Of a DNA stretch of 64,000 nt, positions 35,180 to 45,207 are shown piece by piece; position 1 is the first letter of the stretch; each line of letters begins with the position of its first letter. Source of the DNA: Photobacterium halotolerans DSM 18316. GTDB lineage: Bacteria; Pseudomonadota; Gammaproteobacteria; Enterobacterales; Vibrionaceae. Position numbers and translations under genes: made by a program. The notes beneath the pieces were generated by a model. The model saw only the letters and a list, made by a program, of their open reading frames with translations. It had not been told where the DNA came from and did no database searches. Where the stretch lies: the NCBI RefSeq assembly GCF_000425165.1, contig NZ_KE384319.1, positions 124,001 to 188,000 on the forward strand, read 5' to 3'.

Positions 35180-37843
35180 TTATTCGGCCGGAATAGCGGT
35201 CCGCCATTGTTTCCATTCCGGATTGGCCTTTTCGTGAAGCAGAAAGTGCGTCCCGGTTTGAGCGGGCGCGGAAAGCGGCTGGCCTTCGGGGGTCGCAAGT
35301 GCTATACCACCGCGAATCAGGCTGTCTACAGTGCCAGCCTGAATGCTGGCGCCTGTCAGACCAACACTGACATCCAGACCGGATGTGTTCCAGAATACGG
35401 TATCTGAACGAACCAGATGCCGGAACCCCGGCTCAATGTGCGCCTCTATCATCACTCTGTCAGCCAGATCACCCAGTGTGACTTTGCTGACCTGGCCCAC
35501 CTGTATGTCTCTGAACAGCAGGGGCGTACCTGAACGTATTGAAGCGCGGGTGACACTTTCCAGAATAATGGTCAGGCCATCGAACCTTGCTTTTGCCTGT
35601 TCAGATAGCGCGAATGTTTGCCGGTAATTTCCTTCACCCGGCTCTACCTCTATGTAGCTGCTTAAAATACTGTCGAGATTTTTGACGCCAGTGAGATCCA
35701 CCTTTGGTGTGACCAGCCAGAAGTGTGTTTTATCTTTTGTCAGAGCATCAGCAAACCGGGGGAAAAGCCGCGCATCGATCTGAACCAGACCGGTTTTAAA
35801 GTCCGGTATCAGCGACAACACTTTACCCACTGTTACCCCTTGGTATTTGATATCAGTACCAACAGAAATGCCTTTGGCGTGCTCTGCCGTCAGGCTGATC
35901 AGCGTACCAAACTCCTTCGCGCTTTTCAGGCTGCCGAACAGCTTGAATTGTTTACCGATACGGTTGGGGATGCCACTCATGTTATCGAAAGCAATACCGC
36001 CTTTGAGTAATGAAGTGATGGGGCTGGCTTTTATATTGACCCCAGACAGGCCAGCTTCGATTTCAACACCGGATTGATCCCAGAAAACGCTGTCGGCTGT
36101 TACCAGATAGCGGTACTTGTTCTGAATCGACAATTTTATTGTGACGCCGTCACGCGTTAACGCATAACCACTGACTTTGCCGACGGGAAGATTACGGTAC
36201 AGCACCGGGCTACCTTCGTTCACAGAGGGAAGGGTATCGGCAAAAAGTTGTACCGTGGTGCTGCCGGATTGCTGACTGCTGGCAAGTTTAGCGAGCGCCC
36301 GGCTTTCAAACAGCGGGTATTGGCTACGCATTTTTCCTGAGCCTTCAGAGGTAAAAGCAATGCTGTGACTGATTAACTGCTCAGCTGGCGGTACTGACAC
36401 ATTGATACCGTCTGCACTGATATCGGCCTGAATTCCGCCATCAACAAAGAAGCGGCTTTGGCTTCGTACCAGAGAGGTGAATTCGGGTTTGATAATGATA
36501 TCAAAGCGGACTTTTTCTTTTTCCAGGCTGATTTTTTTGACGCTTCCCACGGCCATGCCACGGTGTGTCACCTGCGTATTTCGGCTGATACCAACATTTT
36601 TATCGGCGTACAGGTGAATGACCGCAGCCCCGGGACGTTTCTCTTCAAGCTGCTCCTGGGTGAATGCCTGGAAGTGCCGGGCAGGTTCACCTTCGCCAGG
36701 AATTAACGTCAGATAATTGCCCTTTATCAGGTTACCGAGATTACTCACCCCTTGTAAGGAGAGGTTGGCTTCTTCCAGCAACAGGCTGGTGCCGGATGTC
36801 AGTAAATCACTCATGCTGGGCTCAATTGCAGCATGGGCAATAATACGTTTGCGCTGATGATCCAAACGCAAATCAGAAATCTGGCCAATTTGCAGGCCGC
36901 GATACACGATCGGAGCGCCGCCAGCACTGATGTTATTGTCATCAGGTAATTCAACGGTAATAGCAATGCCGCGCCCTGCCGTATTCAGATCGGGGTACAG
37001 CCGGAATAAGTGGTTCGGCTGGATAGGAAGACCTTCGTCCGGCGAGTCGAAAGCAATCGCCCCGGCAATCAAAGCAGAGAGACTTTCAAACTGAACATCG
37101 ACACCATTAAAGCCGAGATTGGCGCTGACACCGCTTACGTTCCAGAAGCGGCTTTTATTGGTCACCAGATTGGCGTATTGAGGTTGGATCAGGACGTCAA
37201 TCAACACCCGTTTTTTATTGTTGCTGAGGGTGTAGTTATAGACTTCACCCACAGGGATTTTTTTATAGTAAACCTGCGCGCCGATAGAAACAGAACCCAG
37301 ATCGGGGGCCTGAAGCTGAATGGTGAGGCCTTCGCCTGCGGGTGTTTCGGAGGGTTGACTGTTTAAAGCGTCAAACTCCTGGGCCGGTTCGCCTTCGCCG
37401 GGGAGCAGCGCAATGTAGTTACCGGATACCAGTGCATCGAGGCCGCTGATGCCGGTAATTGAGGCTTTGGGTTTAACAAGCCAGAACCGCGTGCCTTTAC
37501 GTAAAACCTGTACTGCTTCGGGGTAGATATCAGCGGTTACATAGATACTTTGCAGATCATCAGAAAGCTTAACGTCCCGCACCACGCCGACTTCCAGGCC
37601 CTGATAACGAATCATGGTTCTGCCGGCAACCAGGCCGGCCGCATCCTCAAAATGGATAATGATGCGCTGGCCAGCTTCGCTGACAGCCTGAACTACCAGC
37701 CATGCCGCCAGCCCCAAAGCGAGAACAGGTAAAATCCACAGCGGCGATATCTGTCTGTCCCTTTTGACATTCACCGGTTGAGGTTGTTGCGGGCCGACGG
37801 GGGTGCCAAAAGGCGGCTGTGGAGGGTATTTACTGTTTGTCAT
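35180..37843 (-). CDS. letB: Envelope-spanning MCE lipid-transport tunnel protein LetB (YebT)
   Basis: The 887-residue protein has one N-terminal membrane anchor (SPLWILPVLALGLAAWLVVQA, residues about 33-53) and then seven MCE repeats, as in E. coli LetB (877 residues, seven MCE rings). I count seven copies of the pattern Tyr/His-x-Gly-x-x-(Val/Ile)-Gly-x-(Val/Ile): RYQGLEVGVV, YYKKIPVGEV, VYRGLQIGQI, THRGMAVGSV, LYRNLPVGKV, KYQGVTVGKV and LFRDIQVGQV. LetB hexamers form a tunnel for lipids between inner and outer membranes. The gene overlaps the end of letA by 14 bases. A 163-base gap separates it from rsmF. Confidence 0.95.
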   Translation of the reverse strand: MTNSKYPPQPPFGTPVGPQQPQPVNVKRDRQISPLWILPVLALGLAAWLVVQAVSEAGQRIIIHFEDAAGLVAGRTMIRYQGLEVGVVRDVKLSDDLQSIYVTADIYPEAVQVLRKGTRFWLVKPKASITGISGLDALVSGNYIALLPGEGEPAQEFDALNSQPSETPAGEGLTIQLQAPDLGSVSIGAQVYYKKIPVGEVYNYTLSNNKKRVLIDVLIQPQYANLVTNKSRFWNVSGVSANLGFNGVDVQFESLSALIAGAIAFDSPDEGLPIQPNHLFRLYPDLNTAGRGIAITVELPDDNNISAGGAPIVYRGLQIGQISDLRLDHQRKRIIAHAAIEPSMSDLLTSGTSLLLEEANLSLQGVSNLGNLIKGNYLTLIPGEGEPARHFQAFTQEQLEEKRPGAAVIHLYADKNVGISRNTQVTHRGMAVGSVKKISLEKEKVRFDIIIKPEFTSLVRSQSRFFVDGGIQADISADGINVSVPPAEQLISHSIAFTSEGSGKMRSQYPLFESRALAKLASSQQSGSTTVQLFADTLPSVNEGSPVLYRNLPVGKVSGYALTRDGVTIKLSIQNKYRYLVTADSVFWDQSGVEIEAGLSGVNIKASPITSLLKGGIAFDNMSGIPNRIGKQFKLFGSLKSAKEFGTLISLTAEHAKGISVGTDIKYQGVTVGKVLSLIPDFKTGLVQIDARLFPRFADALTKDKTHFWLVTPKVDLTGVKNLDSILSSYIEVEPGEGNYRQTFALSEQAKARFDGLTIILESVTRASIRSGTPLLFRDIQVGQVSKVTLGDLADRVMIEAHIEPGFRHLVRSDTVFWNTSGLDVSVGLTGASIQAGTVDSLIRGGIALATPEGQPLSAPAQTGTHFLLHEKANPEWKQWRTAIPAE

Positions 37844-39020
37844 AATTATCCCAAATCAGGCGAGAGTCCAGGCTTTCTGCTGCCAGCATGGTGAGCACGA
37901 CAACGATCGCAAAGGCAATGGCTCCCGGGCCAGGGGTAAAATCCAGAATCTGGCCGCGATCAATGAGCGTGACCATTAAAGCAATGACGAACAAGTCCAT
38001 CATTGACCATTTACCGATCCATTGAATGATACGGTAAAGCCTCATTCTGTGTAAGTGATTGATCTTTCTTTTACCGTGGATGCACAGAAGAATAAATGCA
38101 AGTCCAAGTATTTTGGCAACGGGCACAACGATACTGGCAAAGAAAATCAGAATGGCGATGCCTTCCATACCTGTATTGATGAGAGACGCGACACCAGAGA
38201 GAATAGTGTCTTCAATCCGCTTACCATTGTTTAAAAATATTGATATCGGGTAGGTGTTAGCCGGGATGATGAAAATAGTCGCTGTGATCAGGTAAGCCCA
38301 GGTTTTCTGTATTGAAAACGGTTTACGATAGTGAATCGGGCTATGGCAGCGCAGGCATATATCGGTCTCTTCCTGACTTAGATGGCAATTGTCACAGTGT
38401 AACTTCAATGTCGGGCCTTTATGATCGGTTTCAGGCTGCCAGGCTTCCCAATACCGTTTGACGTGAAACCGCGTGAGCATGATGACCATCAGTATTTCCA
38501 TCATAACCAGGCAAAACAGACCGGGGCCGACATAGATATCGGCATAGTCTTTAACTTTGAAGCAGGCAATGCCCAAGCTGACCAGAAAAACATCAAACAT
38601 CGCCCAATGCTTCAGGTGTTCTATGCACCACATCGAGTACTTAAAGAGGCTGAGCTGGCGCTTCGCCAAACCCAGTTGAGCGCCGACTACCGACAAAAAA
38701 ACCAGTAAAGGTGCAACTGTGCTGCAGAACAGTATTAACAGCGCGACAGCGGGATAATCGGACGACAGCGTCAGTGCGCCAGAGGGTATGGTGGCCGGTA
38801 TCATGACACCGAACAGGCGAATGGTAATTAGCGGGTAGAGATGCGCCGGTATGATTAATATCAAACCGGCGACAGCTAGAGCCAGATCGCCACGAATAGA
38901 TGGCATGCCACCACGGTACATGCGTGATTCACAGCGGGGACAAAAAGCGCTTTGTCCCCTGGCGGTTACTTTAGGTGTCAAAAGTAAATCACAACTAGGG
39001 CAGAGTCTTACCGTTGACAT
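37830..39020 (-). CDS. letA: Inner-membrane lipid-transport protein LetA (PqiA/YebS)
   Basis: The 396-residue polytopic protein carries two PqiA-type modules. Each begins with a zinc ribbon: CPSC near residue 8 with CPRC at about 28, and CDNC near 208 with CLRC about 14 residues later. Each ribbon is followed by four helices, as in LetA of E. coli. LetA is the inner-membrane partner of the LetB tunnel and is thought to feed lipids into it. The gene overlaps letB by 14 bases, so the two are translated together. It starts at ATG 39020. Together with rsmF this gives the conserved block letA-letB-rsmF. Confidence 0.94.
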   Translation of the reverse strand: MSTVRLCPSCDLLLTPKVTARGQSAFCPRCESRMYRGGMPSIRGDLALAVAGLILIIPAHLYPLITIRLFGVMIPATIPSGALTLSSDYPAVALLILFCSTVAPLLVFLSVVGAQLGLAKRQLSLFKYSMWCIEHLKHWAMFDVFLVSLGIACFKVKDYADIYVGPGLFCLVMMEILMVIMLTRFHVKRYWEAWQPETDHKGPTLKLHCDNCHLSQEETDICLRCHSPIHYRKPFSIQKTWAYLITATIFIIPANTYPISIFLNNGKRIEDTILSGVASLINTGMEGIAILIFFASIVVPVAKILGLAFILLCIHGKRKINHLHRMRLYRIIQWIGKWSMMDLFVIALMVTLIDRGQILDFTPGPGAIAFAIVVVLTMLAAESLDSRLIWDNYDKQ

Positions 39021-39071
39021 TGATGTCCATCCTATTTGGAACCGTTAACTTCCTGAACTGACATCACTATA

Positions 39072-40904
39072 TTATTTTGAACTGAACCTGGCTACTGTCA
39101 GGTTCGGATTGTTAACGTGATGTTCAGTATCACCGGACTGTGCCGTACCGTACAGGGTCTGATACAGGCCGGTCGTGTTCACCAGCTCAGTGTGCGTCCC
39201 CGTCTGGCTTACCTGGCCGTCTTCCAGCACATAAATGATATCAGCCTGTTTCACTGCAGAGAGCCTGTGAGCCACGATAAGGGTCGTGCGGTCTGCCAGA
39301 AAGTGGTTCAACGCCGTATGCAGAGCGGCTTCAGTAGCAGTATCCAGTGCTGATGTTGCTTCATCCAGGATGACGAAATCCGGGTTAGTCAGAATCATTC
39401 TGGCAATAGCAAGCCGTTGACGCTGCCCCCCTGAAAGGCGAATCCCCTGACGGCCAATCTGGGTGTCCAGCCCGTCACTCAGCCGCTGAGTAACATCTGA
39501 AAGCTGTGCGATTTCAATTGCTTGCCAGAGCTGTTCGTCGCTATACTCAGCACCCAATGACAGATTATGGCGAAGAGTGTCATTGAACAGGACGGGCTGT
39601 TGCAACACAACGGCCATTTTTTCCCGCAGTGCCTCATAGCTGACATCTTCAACAGGATGGCCATTGATCAGTATATCGCCACTGTCTTTTTGATAGATGC
39701 CAAGAAGTAACTGGATCAAAGTGGACTTTCCGCCGCCTGACGCGCCCACTAATGCTACGCGTTTTCCTGCCGGTAATGAAAGATTCAATCCGTTCAGGAC
39801 TTTCTTGTCTTCATCATAAGAAAAGTTCAGATGATTGATGTCAATGGCAATCTGTTTATGGCCGGAGAAGGGATCCACTTTGGCCTGAGGGCGAACCTCT
39901 TCTTCCAGAGCAATCAGCTGGTTGAGACGCTGCATAGCGGCCGAAGCACCGTACCAGGCAAACTGAATCCCCAGCAGTTCCTGAACCGGGCCCAGCATAA
40001 ACCACAGATAGCCAAATACCGCGAACATCTGGCCAATGGTCAAATCGCTGAACAGTACCATGAGCATGGCCCCGGCGCGGAAGAGTTCGAAGCCAATCAA
40101 AAACAGCAGGAAAGATATCCGTCCGGCGGCTTCAGACTGCCAGGCGTACTTATCGGCATTATCACGGATACCATCAGCATGCTCTTTCAGGTTTTTCAGG
40201 AAATCGCGTTCACGGTTTGCAGCTCTTAGCTGATAAATACCGTCCAGCGTTTCAACCAGCCGCTGCTGGAATTTCTCGAAAGCTTGGTTTTCTTTTCGTT
40301 TTAAGTGCTTAACTCGGTTTCCCATTTTCCGTGATGCATAAATCACAACGGGGTTGACCAGAAGAATAAACAGCCCCAGTTCCCAGTTCAGCCACAGCAG
40401 CACCACGGCTGTCCCGAGCACAGTCAGCGTGCCAATCAGAAAGCGGCTCAGCGTGTCGCCCACAAATTTATCTATGGTTTCAACATCAGTAACCAGATGA
40501 GAGGTGATCCCACCGCTGCCGCGTTCTTCATACTGACGCATGCTTATCCGGCCCAGTTTATCAATCAGGTGCTTGCGCATCTGATAAGTGACGTCTTTGG
40601 CGACCAGGGTAAACTGGCGGCTTTGCAGGATATTCAAGGCTTGGCTGGCAGCACGCATGACGACGACCATCAGGAGTACCAGAATGATATAGGCAGCCGG
40701 TTGTTGCCAGGCTAACGGCAGGAAGTGGTTTAACAGGGCAATTCCCTTTCCTGGCTGATCAAGCAGAATTTCGTCTACCATCAGCGGCATCAGCAGTGGG
40801 ATAGGGACGCTGATAAGCGTGGCAATCAGGGCGATGATATTGGCAGCAATCAGCCTCTTTTTGTGATGTTTTGCTTGCTTTATCAACCATGACCAGTTAA
40901 TCAT
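39072..40904 (-). CDS. ABC exporter half-transporter (membrane plus ATPase)
   Basis: This type I ABC exporter, about 610 residues, has six membrane helices (residues about 15-310) joined to one ATPase (about 340-580). The ATPase has Walker A VGASGGGKSTLIQLLLG, the signature LSGGQRQRLAIARM, Walker B FVILDEATSALD and the switch His in VAHRLS. It would work as a homodimer, like MsbA-type lipid and drug exporters. No msbA-associated lpxK is next to it, so the substrate is unknown. The start is ATG 40904 or GTG 40925. It diverges from msrC across about 80 bases and is likely independent of letA, which lies about 50 bases downstream on the same strand. Confidence 0.9.
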   Translation of the reverse strand: MINWSWLIKQAKHHKKRLIAANIIALIATLISVPIPLLMPLMVDEILLDQPGKGIALLNHFLPLAWQQPAAYIILVLLMVVVMRAASQALNILQSRQFTLVAKDVTYQMRKHLIDKLGRISMRQYEERGSGGITSHLVTDVETIDKFVGDTLSRFLIGTLTVLGTAVVLLWLNWELGLFILLVNPVVIYASRKMGNRVKHLKRKENQAFEKFQQRLVETLDGIYQLRAANRERDFLKNLKEHADGIRDNADKYAWQSEAAGRISFLLFLIGFELFRAGAMLMVLFSDLTIGQMFAVFGYLWFMLGPVQELLGIQFAWYGASAAMQRLNQLIALEEEVRPQAKVDPFSGHKQIAIDINHLNFSYDEDKKVLNGLNLSLPAGKRVALVGASGGGKSTLIQLLLGIYQKDSGDILINGHPVEDVSYEALREKMAVVLQQPVLFNDTLRHNLSLGAEYSDEQLWQAIEIAQLSDVTQRLSDGLDTQIGRQGIRLSGGQRQRLAIARMILTNPDFVILDEATSALDTATEAALHTALNHFLADRTTLIVAHRLSAVKQADIIYVLEDGQVSQTGTHTELVNTTGLYQTLYGTAQSGDTEHHVNNPNLTVARFSSK

Positions 40905-40988
40905 TTGATTCGTTGAGCCTTTCACAGTGATAACGATTCCTATTACGATACAAAGGTGCCATTTTAACGGCTATATATGGAGTAAGCC

Positions 40989-41447
40989 ATGGAAAATAAA
41001 TCTGCATTCTACCGCCGTTTAACCCAACAGGCTGTGGCAATCGTTGACGGTGAACCCGATGTAATTGCTAATATTTCTAATATTAGTGCGTTACTGAACA
41101 TGGAGTTAGAGGATATTAACTGGGTCGGTTTTTACCTGCTGAAAGATGACCAGTTGGTGTTGGGTCCATTTCAGGGTAAACCTGCCTGTGTCCGCATACC
41201 TGTCGGCCGCGGTGTTTGTGGCACGGCCATCTCAGAAAACAAAGTTCAGCGAGTCGGTGACGTCCATCAATTTGAGGGACACATAGCCTGTGATGCAGCC
41301 AGCAATTCTGAGATCGTGATTCCATTCTCAGTGAAGGGGCAGTTGTACGGCGTATTGGATATTGATAGTCCAAGTCTGTCAAGATTTGACCAGGAAGATG
41401 AAGACGGGCTGGTTGCATTCATTGAGGAACTACAAATTAAGCTCTAA
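40989..41447 (+). CDS. msrC: Free methionine (R)-sulfoxide reductase
   Basis: The 152-residue protein is a single GAF domain of the fRMsr type, which reduces free L-methionine-R-sulfoxide to methionine with thioredoxin. The three conserved Cys are present: Cys67 in GKPACVRIPVG, Cys77 in GRGVCGTAI and Cys101 in GHIACDAASNSEIV. The opening and closing parts fit YebR of E. coli. GGAG lies nine bases before ATG 40989. The order msrC-proQ-prc is the same as in E. coli and many relatives, so an operon or at least conserved neighbourhood is likely. Confidence 0.94.
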   Translation: MENKSAFYRRLTQQAVAIVDGEPDVIANISNISALLNMELEDINWVGFYLLKDDQLVLGPFQGKPACVRIPVGRGVCGTAISENKVQRVGDVHQFEGHIACDAASNSEIVIPFSVKGQLYGVLDIDSPSLSRFDQEDEDGLVAFIEELQIKL

Positions 41448-41557
41448 TTGCATGCTTTCGGTGGTTTTTCAATATCAGGTAATTATAATAGCCCGCACTT
41501 ATTGGTTTTATTTAAAAGCACTAACAGCGAGGTACTCTCGCTTTGTCAGGAAAGTCC

Positions 41558-42196
41558 ATGGAAAACTCTGAAAAGTTAACGAACAGTAAAGAAGTGATTG
41601 CCTATATTGCAGAGCAATTCCCGAATTGTTTTACTGTTGAAGGTGAAGCTAAACCATTAAAAATTGGTATCTTCCAAGACCTCGCTGAACGACTGAGTGA
41701 TGATCCTAAAGTCAGTAAAACTCAGCTGCGAGCAGCACTTCGTCAGTACACTTCTTCTTGGCGTTATCTTCATGGTGTTAAAGCAGGCGCTAGCCGTATT
41801 GACCTTGATGGCAATGAGTGTGGTGTGTTAGAACAGGAACATGTTGATCACGCGCAAAAGGCGTTGGAAGAAAGTAAAGCGAAAGTACGTGCCCGTCGCA
41901 AAGAGCAGGCCGTGGCTAAAGCGGTTGCCGAAGGTGATGCTAAGCCAAAGAAAGTGCGGGAAAAATCACCTAGACCTAGAAACGTTAAGCAAAAAACGTC
42001 TAAGCTAGATAAGAAGCCGGTAGAAACAACACGTGCTTTGTCTGCCGATGAAGTGACAGTGGGTAAGGATGTCAGTGTCAATATGGGCAATGGCAACATG
42101 CCGGCAACCATTGTAGAAATTAATAAGGACGATGTGCGTGTCCGTCTGACTAATGGCCTGACCATGGTTGTGAAAGCGGAGCACCTGCGTTCATAA
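41558..42196 (+). CDS. proQ: RNA chaperone ProQ
   Basis: ATG 41558 (AGGAAAG directly upstream at good spacing) is preferred over TTG 41543; the product is 212 residues. ProQ binds many small RNAs and mRNA 3' ends. The N-terminal FinO/ProQ domain covers residues about 5-115 ([68 protein letters not shown]). A Lys/Arg-rich linker (about 120-165) leads to the Tudor-like C-terminal domain ([41 protein letters not shown]). It lies between msrC and prc. Confidence 0.95.
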   Translation: MENSEKLTNSKEVIAYIAEQFPNCFTVEGEAKPLKIGIFQDLAERLSDDPKVSKTQLRAALRQYTSSWRYLHGVKAGASRIDLDGNECGVLEQEHVDHAQKALEESKAKVRARRKEQAVAKAVAEGDAKPKKVREKSPRPRNVKQKTSKLDKKPVETTRALSADEVTVGKDVSVNMGNGNMPATIVEINKDDVRVRLTNGLTMVVKAEHLRS

Positions 42197-42213
42197 AGGA
42201 GAATGCTCGACGT

Positions 42214-44217
42214 ATGAAATGTCGATTCCGTTTCTCACTGATTGCTGCCGGTATTGTGCTGGCAGCATCAGCTCAGGCCTTGGAAGCCACACATACACAA
42301 AGTGAATTGCCTGTTTTGTCTCCAGAAAAACAGCATGCGACCGCCAGTAAGCGTGTAGCCTCACGGTTTACCCGATCTCACTATCGCCAGTTCTCACTTG
42401 ATGATCAATTTTCTGCCAACATTTTCGATCGTTATCTGGAAATGCTGGACTTCAACAAAAGCTTCCTCACTCAATCTGATATCAGACAGTTCGAACAGTG
42501 GAAATATCAGCTTGATGACCAGTTAAAAAGAGGCGAAACAACAGCAGCTTACGATATCTTTAATACGGTATTGAAGCGCCGGTTTGATCGTTACCAATAT
42601 GCGCTGACCCTGCTGGACAAACCTATGTCTTTCAATGTCAACGAAGACATAGTGGTTGATCGCTCAGAAATGCCATGGCCGAAAGACAGGGCTGAGCTGA
42701 ATGAAATTTGGCGCGAACGTGTCAAATCGGATGAGCTGAATCTTAAGCTGGCAGGCAAAGAGTGGAAAGACATCCAGGAAACCTTGGGTAAACGTTACAA
42801 CAACGCCTTGAAGCGCCTTACTCAAAGTCACAGCGAAGATGTGTTTCAGCTTTATATGAATGCATTTGCGCGTGAAGTTGATCCTCATACCAGTTATCTC
42901 TCTCCTCGCAGCGCTGAACAGTTCCAGTCAGAGATGAACCTGTCTCTGGAAGGGATTGGTGCTGTGCTTCAGGTGGATGATGAATTCACTGTTATTCGTT
43001 CTTTAGTTGCTGGTGGCCCGGCATCCAATTCTAAAAAACTGTCTGCAGGCGACCGTATTATCGGTGTCGCTCAGGACGGTAAAGAAATGGTCGATGTGGT
43101 GGGCTGGCGACTGGATGATGTGGTACAGCTGATCAAAGGGCCGAAAGGCAGCAAGGTTAGCCTGGAGATTCTTCCTGAGGGAGTCAATGCCAAAAGCTAC
43201 AGTGTCACCATCGTCCGGGATAAGATCCGTCTTGAAGACAGGGCTGCCAAGTCATCGGTAGAAACTTACAAAGGCCGCAAAATTGGTGTCCTTGAGATCC
43301 CGAGCTTCTATGTCGGTCTTTCGGAAGATACCAAGAAAGAGCTGGCGAAATTAAATCAGCAACAGGTTGATGGCATTGTTATCGACTTGCGTAACAACGG
43401 CGGCGGGGCGTTAACGGAAGCGACGGCATTAACCGGTCTGTTTATTAACAGTGGCCCGGTGGTTCAGGTGCGTGACAGTTACGGCCGTGTGAAAGTGAAT
43501 GGTGATTCTGATGATCGCGTTTACTTTGATAGCCCGTTAACTGTGCTGATCAACCGTTACAGTGCGTCTGCATCTGAGATTTTTGCCGCGGCCATGCAAG
43601 ACTACGGTCGTGCCGTTATTATCGGTGAGCAGTCATTTGGTAAGGGCACAGTCCAGCAGCACCGTTCTCTGAATCATATCTATGATCTGTTCGATAAACC
43701 GCTAGGTCATGTTCAGTACACGATTCAGAAGTTCTACCGCATAAACGGCGGCAGTACGCAGAATCTGGGTGTTGTACCGGATATCAGTTTCCCTACTGCC
43801 ATTGACCCTGCGGATACGGGCGAAAGTGTAGAAGATAATGCTCTGCCGTGGGATAGTATCAAACCTGCGAGTTACCAGAAGTTGTATGACTTCTCTCCGC
43901 TGTTGCCTTCGTTACGTGCTCAACACGAGCAGCGTATCAAGAGCGATATGGAGTTTGGCTTTATTTTCGATGACATCGCCAAGTATAACGCTGAGAAAGA
44001 TAAAAACGCCTTGTCTCTGAACGAGAGCAAGCGTCGGTCTGAGCAGGATCTGGATGAGAAAGAGCGTTTGGAGCGCTTGAATGCACGTCAGAAATCGTTA
44101 GGTGAAAAGCCTTTCATTGCATTGAAAGATGTGCCTAAAGACTATGAGGCGCCTGATGCTTATCTGGATGAGGCTGTCGCGATCACGGCTGATTTAGTTC
44201 GGGAAGAGCAAAGCTGA
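42214..44217 (+). CDS. prc: Carboxy-terminal (tail-specific) protease Prc
   Basis: The 667-residue periplasmic protease of family S41 starts 17 bases after proQ with AAAGGAGAA upstream. A signal peptide ends ASAQA. An N-terminal helical region comes first, then the PDZ domain (about 235-325: EGIGAVLQVDDEFTVIRSLVAGGPASNS, AGDRIIGVAQDG). The catalytic part holds Ser in SASASEIFAAAMQDYGRAVIIG and Lys in EQSFGKGTVQQH, as in E. coli Prc. The C-terminal helical region (about 570-667) wraps the enzyme. Prc trims FtsI and degrades misfolded or tagged periplasmic proteins together with the adaptor NlpI. A terminator follows. Confidence 0.95.
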   Translation: MKCRFRFSLIAAGIVLAASAQALEATHTQSELPVLSPEKQHATASKRVASRFTRSHYRQFSLDDQFSANIFDRYLEMLDFNKSFLTQSDIRQFEQWKYQLDDQLKRGETTAAYDIFNTVLKRRFDRYQYALTLLDKPMSFNVNEDIVVDRSEMPWPKDRAELNEIWRERVKSDELNLKLAGKEWKDIQETLGKRYNNALKRLTQSHSEDVFQLYMNAFAREVDPHTSYLSPRSAEQFQSEMNLSLEGIGAVLQVDDEFTVIRSLVAGGPASNSKKLSAGDRIIGVAQDGKEMVDVVGWRLDDVVQLIKGPKGSKVSLEILPEGVNAKSYSVTIVRDKIRLEDRAAKSSVETYKGRKIGVLEIPSFYVGLSEDTKKELAKLNQQQVDGIVIDLRNNGGGALTEATALTGLFINSGPVVQVRDSYGRVKVNGDSDDRVYFDSPLTVLINRYSASASEIFAAAMQDYGRAVIIGEQSFGKGTVQQHRSLNHIYDLFDKPLGHVQYTIQKFYRINGGSTQNLGVVPDISFPTAIDPADTGESVEDNALPWDSIKPASYQKLYDFSPLLPSLRAQHEQRIKSDMEFGFIFDDIAKYNAEKDKNALSLNESKRRSEQDLDEKERLERLNARQKSLGEKPFIALKDVPKDYEAPDAYLDEAVAITADLVREEQS

Positions 44218-44242
44218 AGTGATTAAGATTTAATGACCCTAC

Positions 44243-44270
44243 AAAAAACGGCGCATTCTGCGCCGTTTTT
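44243..44270 (+). terminator. Rho-independent terminator of the msrC-proQ-prc block
   Basis: CGGCGCA pairs with TGCGCCG around TTC with A and T runs on either side, 25 bases past the prc stop. Confidence 0.9.
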
Positions 44271-44444
44271 CTTTTATAACAGTGCTTTAGTTACATTCTG
44301 AACCAGGCTGATGTTCATGTCCGGCCATGTCTCATAGTTGAAACAAGCGGTTGAATACTTATGACAAGTATCATATTCACGCGCGGGATATTCCAATGAG
44401 GGCTAATTTGATAGAAGGGGCTGATACTTCTTAGGGGTACTATC

Positions 44445-45110
44445 ATGCTGCGAGCCGTTCTTTTGTCATTTGTCCTCAGTGTTTTTACATGGAGCAATAC
44501 TGCAGCAGCCGATGAGCTGACTGAATTCGATTATCCACTACTGCTTGGAGACTGGTACTGGTTCAGTACTACCGAGGAAGGGGTGGAGAGTGAGGGAATC
44601 AACTACCGTGCTATGAATATTAAGTTCAATTCGTCTTATCATTTTAAAGTGCGCCTGCTGCGAACCGACGGACTGATTGACGAGTGGGACGGCAACTATG
44701 ATATTGATGAAACGACCCTGACCATGAACTCTGTTAATCAGCCCTCCCAGCAGCATGAATATGTGTTGAGTTACAACCAGTTTCTTTTAGATGGTGCGCG
44801 TTTTACTAAGCTGGCGCCTGAAAATTTACCGGGTCAGTGGCGTTCTTCCGCGATAGGCGGTAAGGACGTAGATAACAGTGTGTCAGAGCTGAAGCTGTCG
44901 CTGCGTCCGGATTTCTTATTTTCTGCTCAGGTGATAGGAAAAGACGGGACGCGTAAAGAGCATAAGGGCATCTACTATCTGGAAGATGACAGGATTGTGC
45001 TGATTTACGAAGATGGTCAGCACGACAGCCATTTTAAGCTGGGCGGAGACAATACCTTAACCCTGACAAATAAACAGTTTGGTATGGAAGCTGTGATGCA
45101 GCGTCAATAA
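44445..45110 (+). CDS. Secreted protein with two lipocalin-like repeats, unknown function
   Basis: The 221-residue precursor has a signal peptide ending NTAAA, so a periplasmic or secreted protein is likely. The mature chain falls into two similar halves. The first opens with LLLGDWYWFSTTEEGV and continues KFNSSYHFKVRLLRTDGLIDEWDGNYDI; the second opens with LPGQWRSSAIGGKDV and continues SLRPDFLFSAQVIGKDGTRKEHKGIYYL. The shared pattern (G-x-W..., then F-x-x-x-x-hydrophobic, DG, GxY) is typical of small lipocalin-like barrels. No family name is assigned. It is a single gene with its own terminator. Confidence 0.75.
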   Translation: MLRAVLLSFVLSVFTWSNTAAADELTEFDYPLLLGDWYWFSTTEEGVESEGINYRAMNIKFNSSYHFKVRLLRTDGLIDEWDGNYDIDETTLTMNSVNQPSQQHEYVLSYNQFLLDGARFTKLAPENLPGQWRSSAIGGKDVDNSVSELKLSLRPDFLFSAQVIGKDGTRKEHKGIYYLEDDRIVLIYEDGQHDSHFKLGGDNTLTLTNKQFGMEAVMQRQ

Positions 45111-45138
45111 CACCTTATCTATCTGTAAAATGTAACGC

Positions 45139-45164
45139 AAAGAGAGGCTTTCGCCTCTCTTTTT
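45139..45164 (+). terminator. Rho-independent terminator of the lipocalin-like gene
   Basis: AGAGAGGC pairs with GCCTCTCT around TTTC, followed by five T. Confidence 0.9.
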
Positions 45165-45194
45165 GTCTGCAGCATACTTTTTGTTTGCAGCATA
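45160..45194. repeat. Short tandem-like direct repeat, 17 bp, two copies
   Basis: TTTTTGTCTGCAGCATA and TTTTTGTTTGCAGCATA (16 of 17 identical, one base between) lie between the lipocalin-like gene terminator and the pncB stop. No function is proposed. Confidence 0.6.
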
Positions 45195-45207
45195 ACTGTT
45201 CATCAAT

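Noticed and set aside
35017..35298. Upstream extension of rsmF by 94 codons
   Set aside because: The extra residues have no similarity to RsmF, overlap the end of letB, and the GTG at 35016 gives the normal family length.
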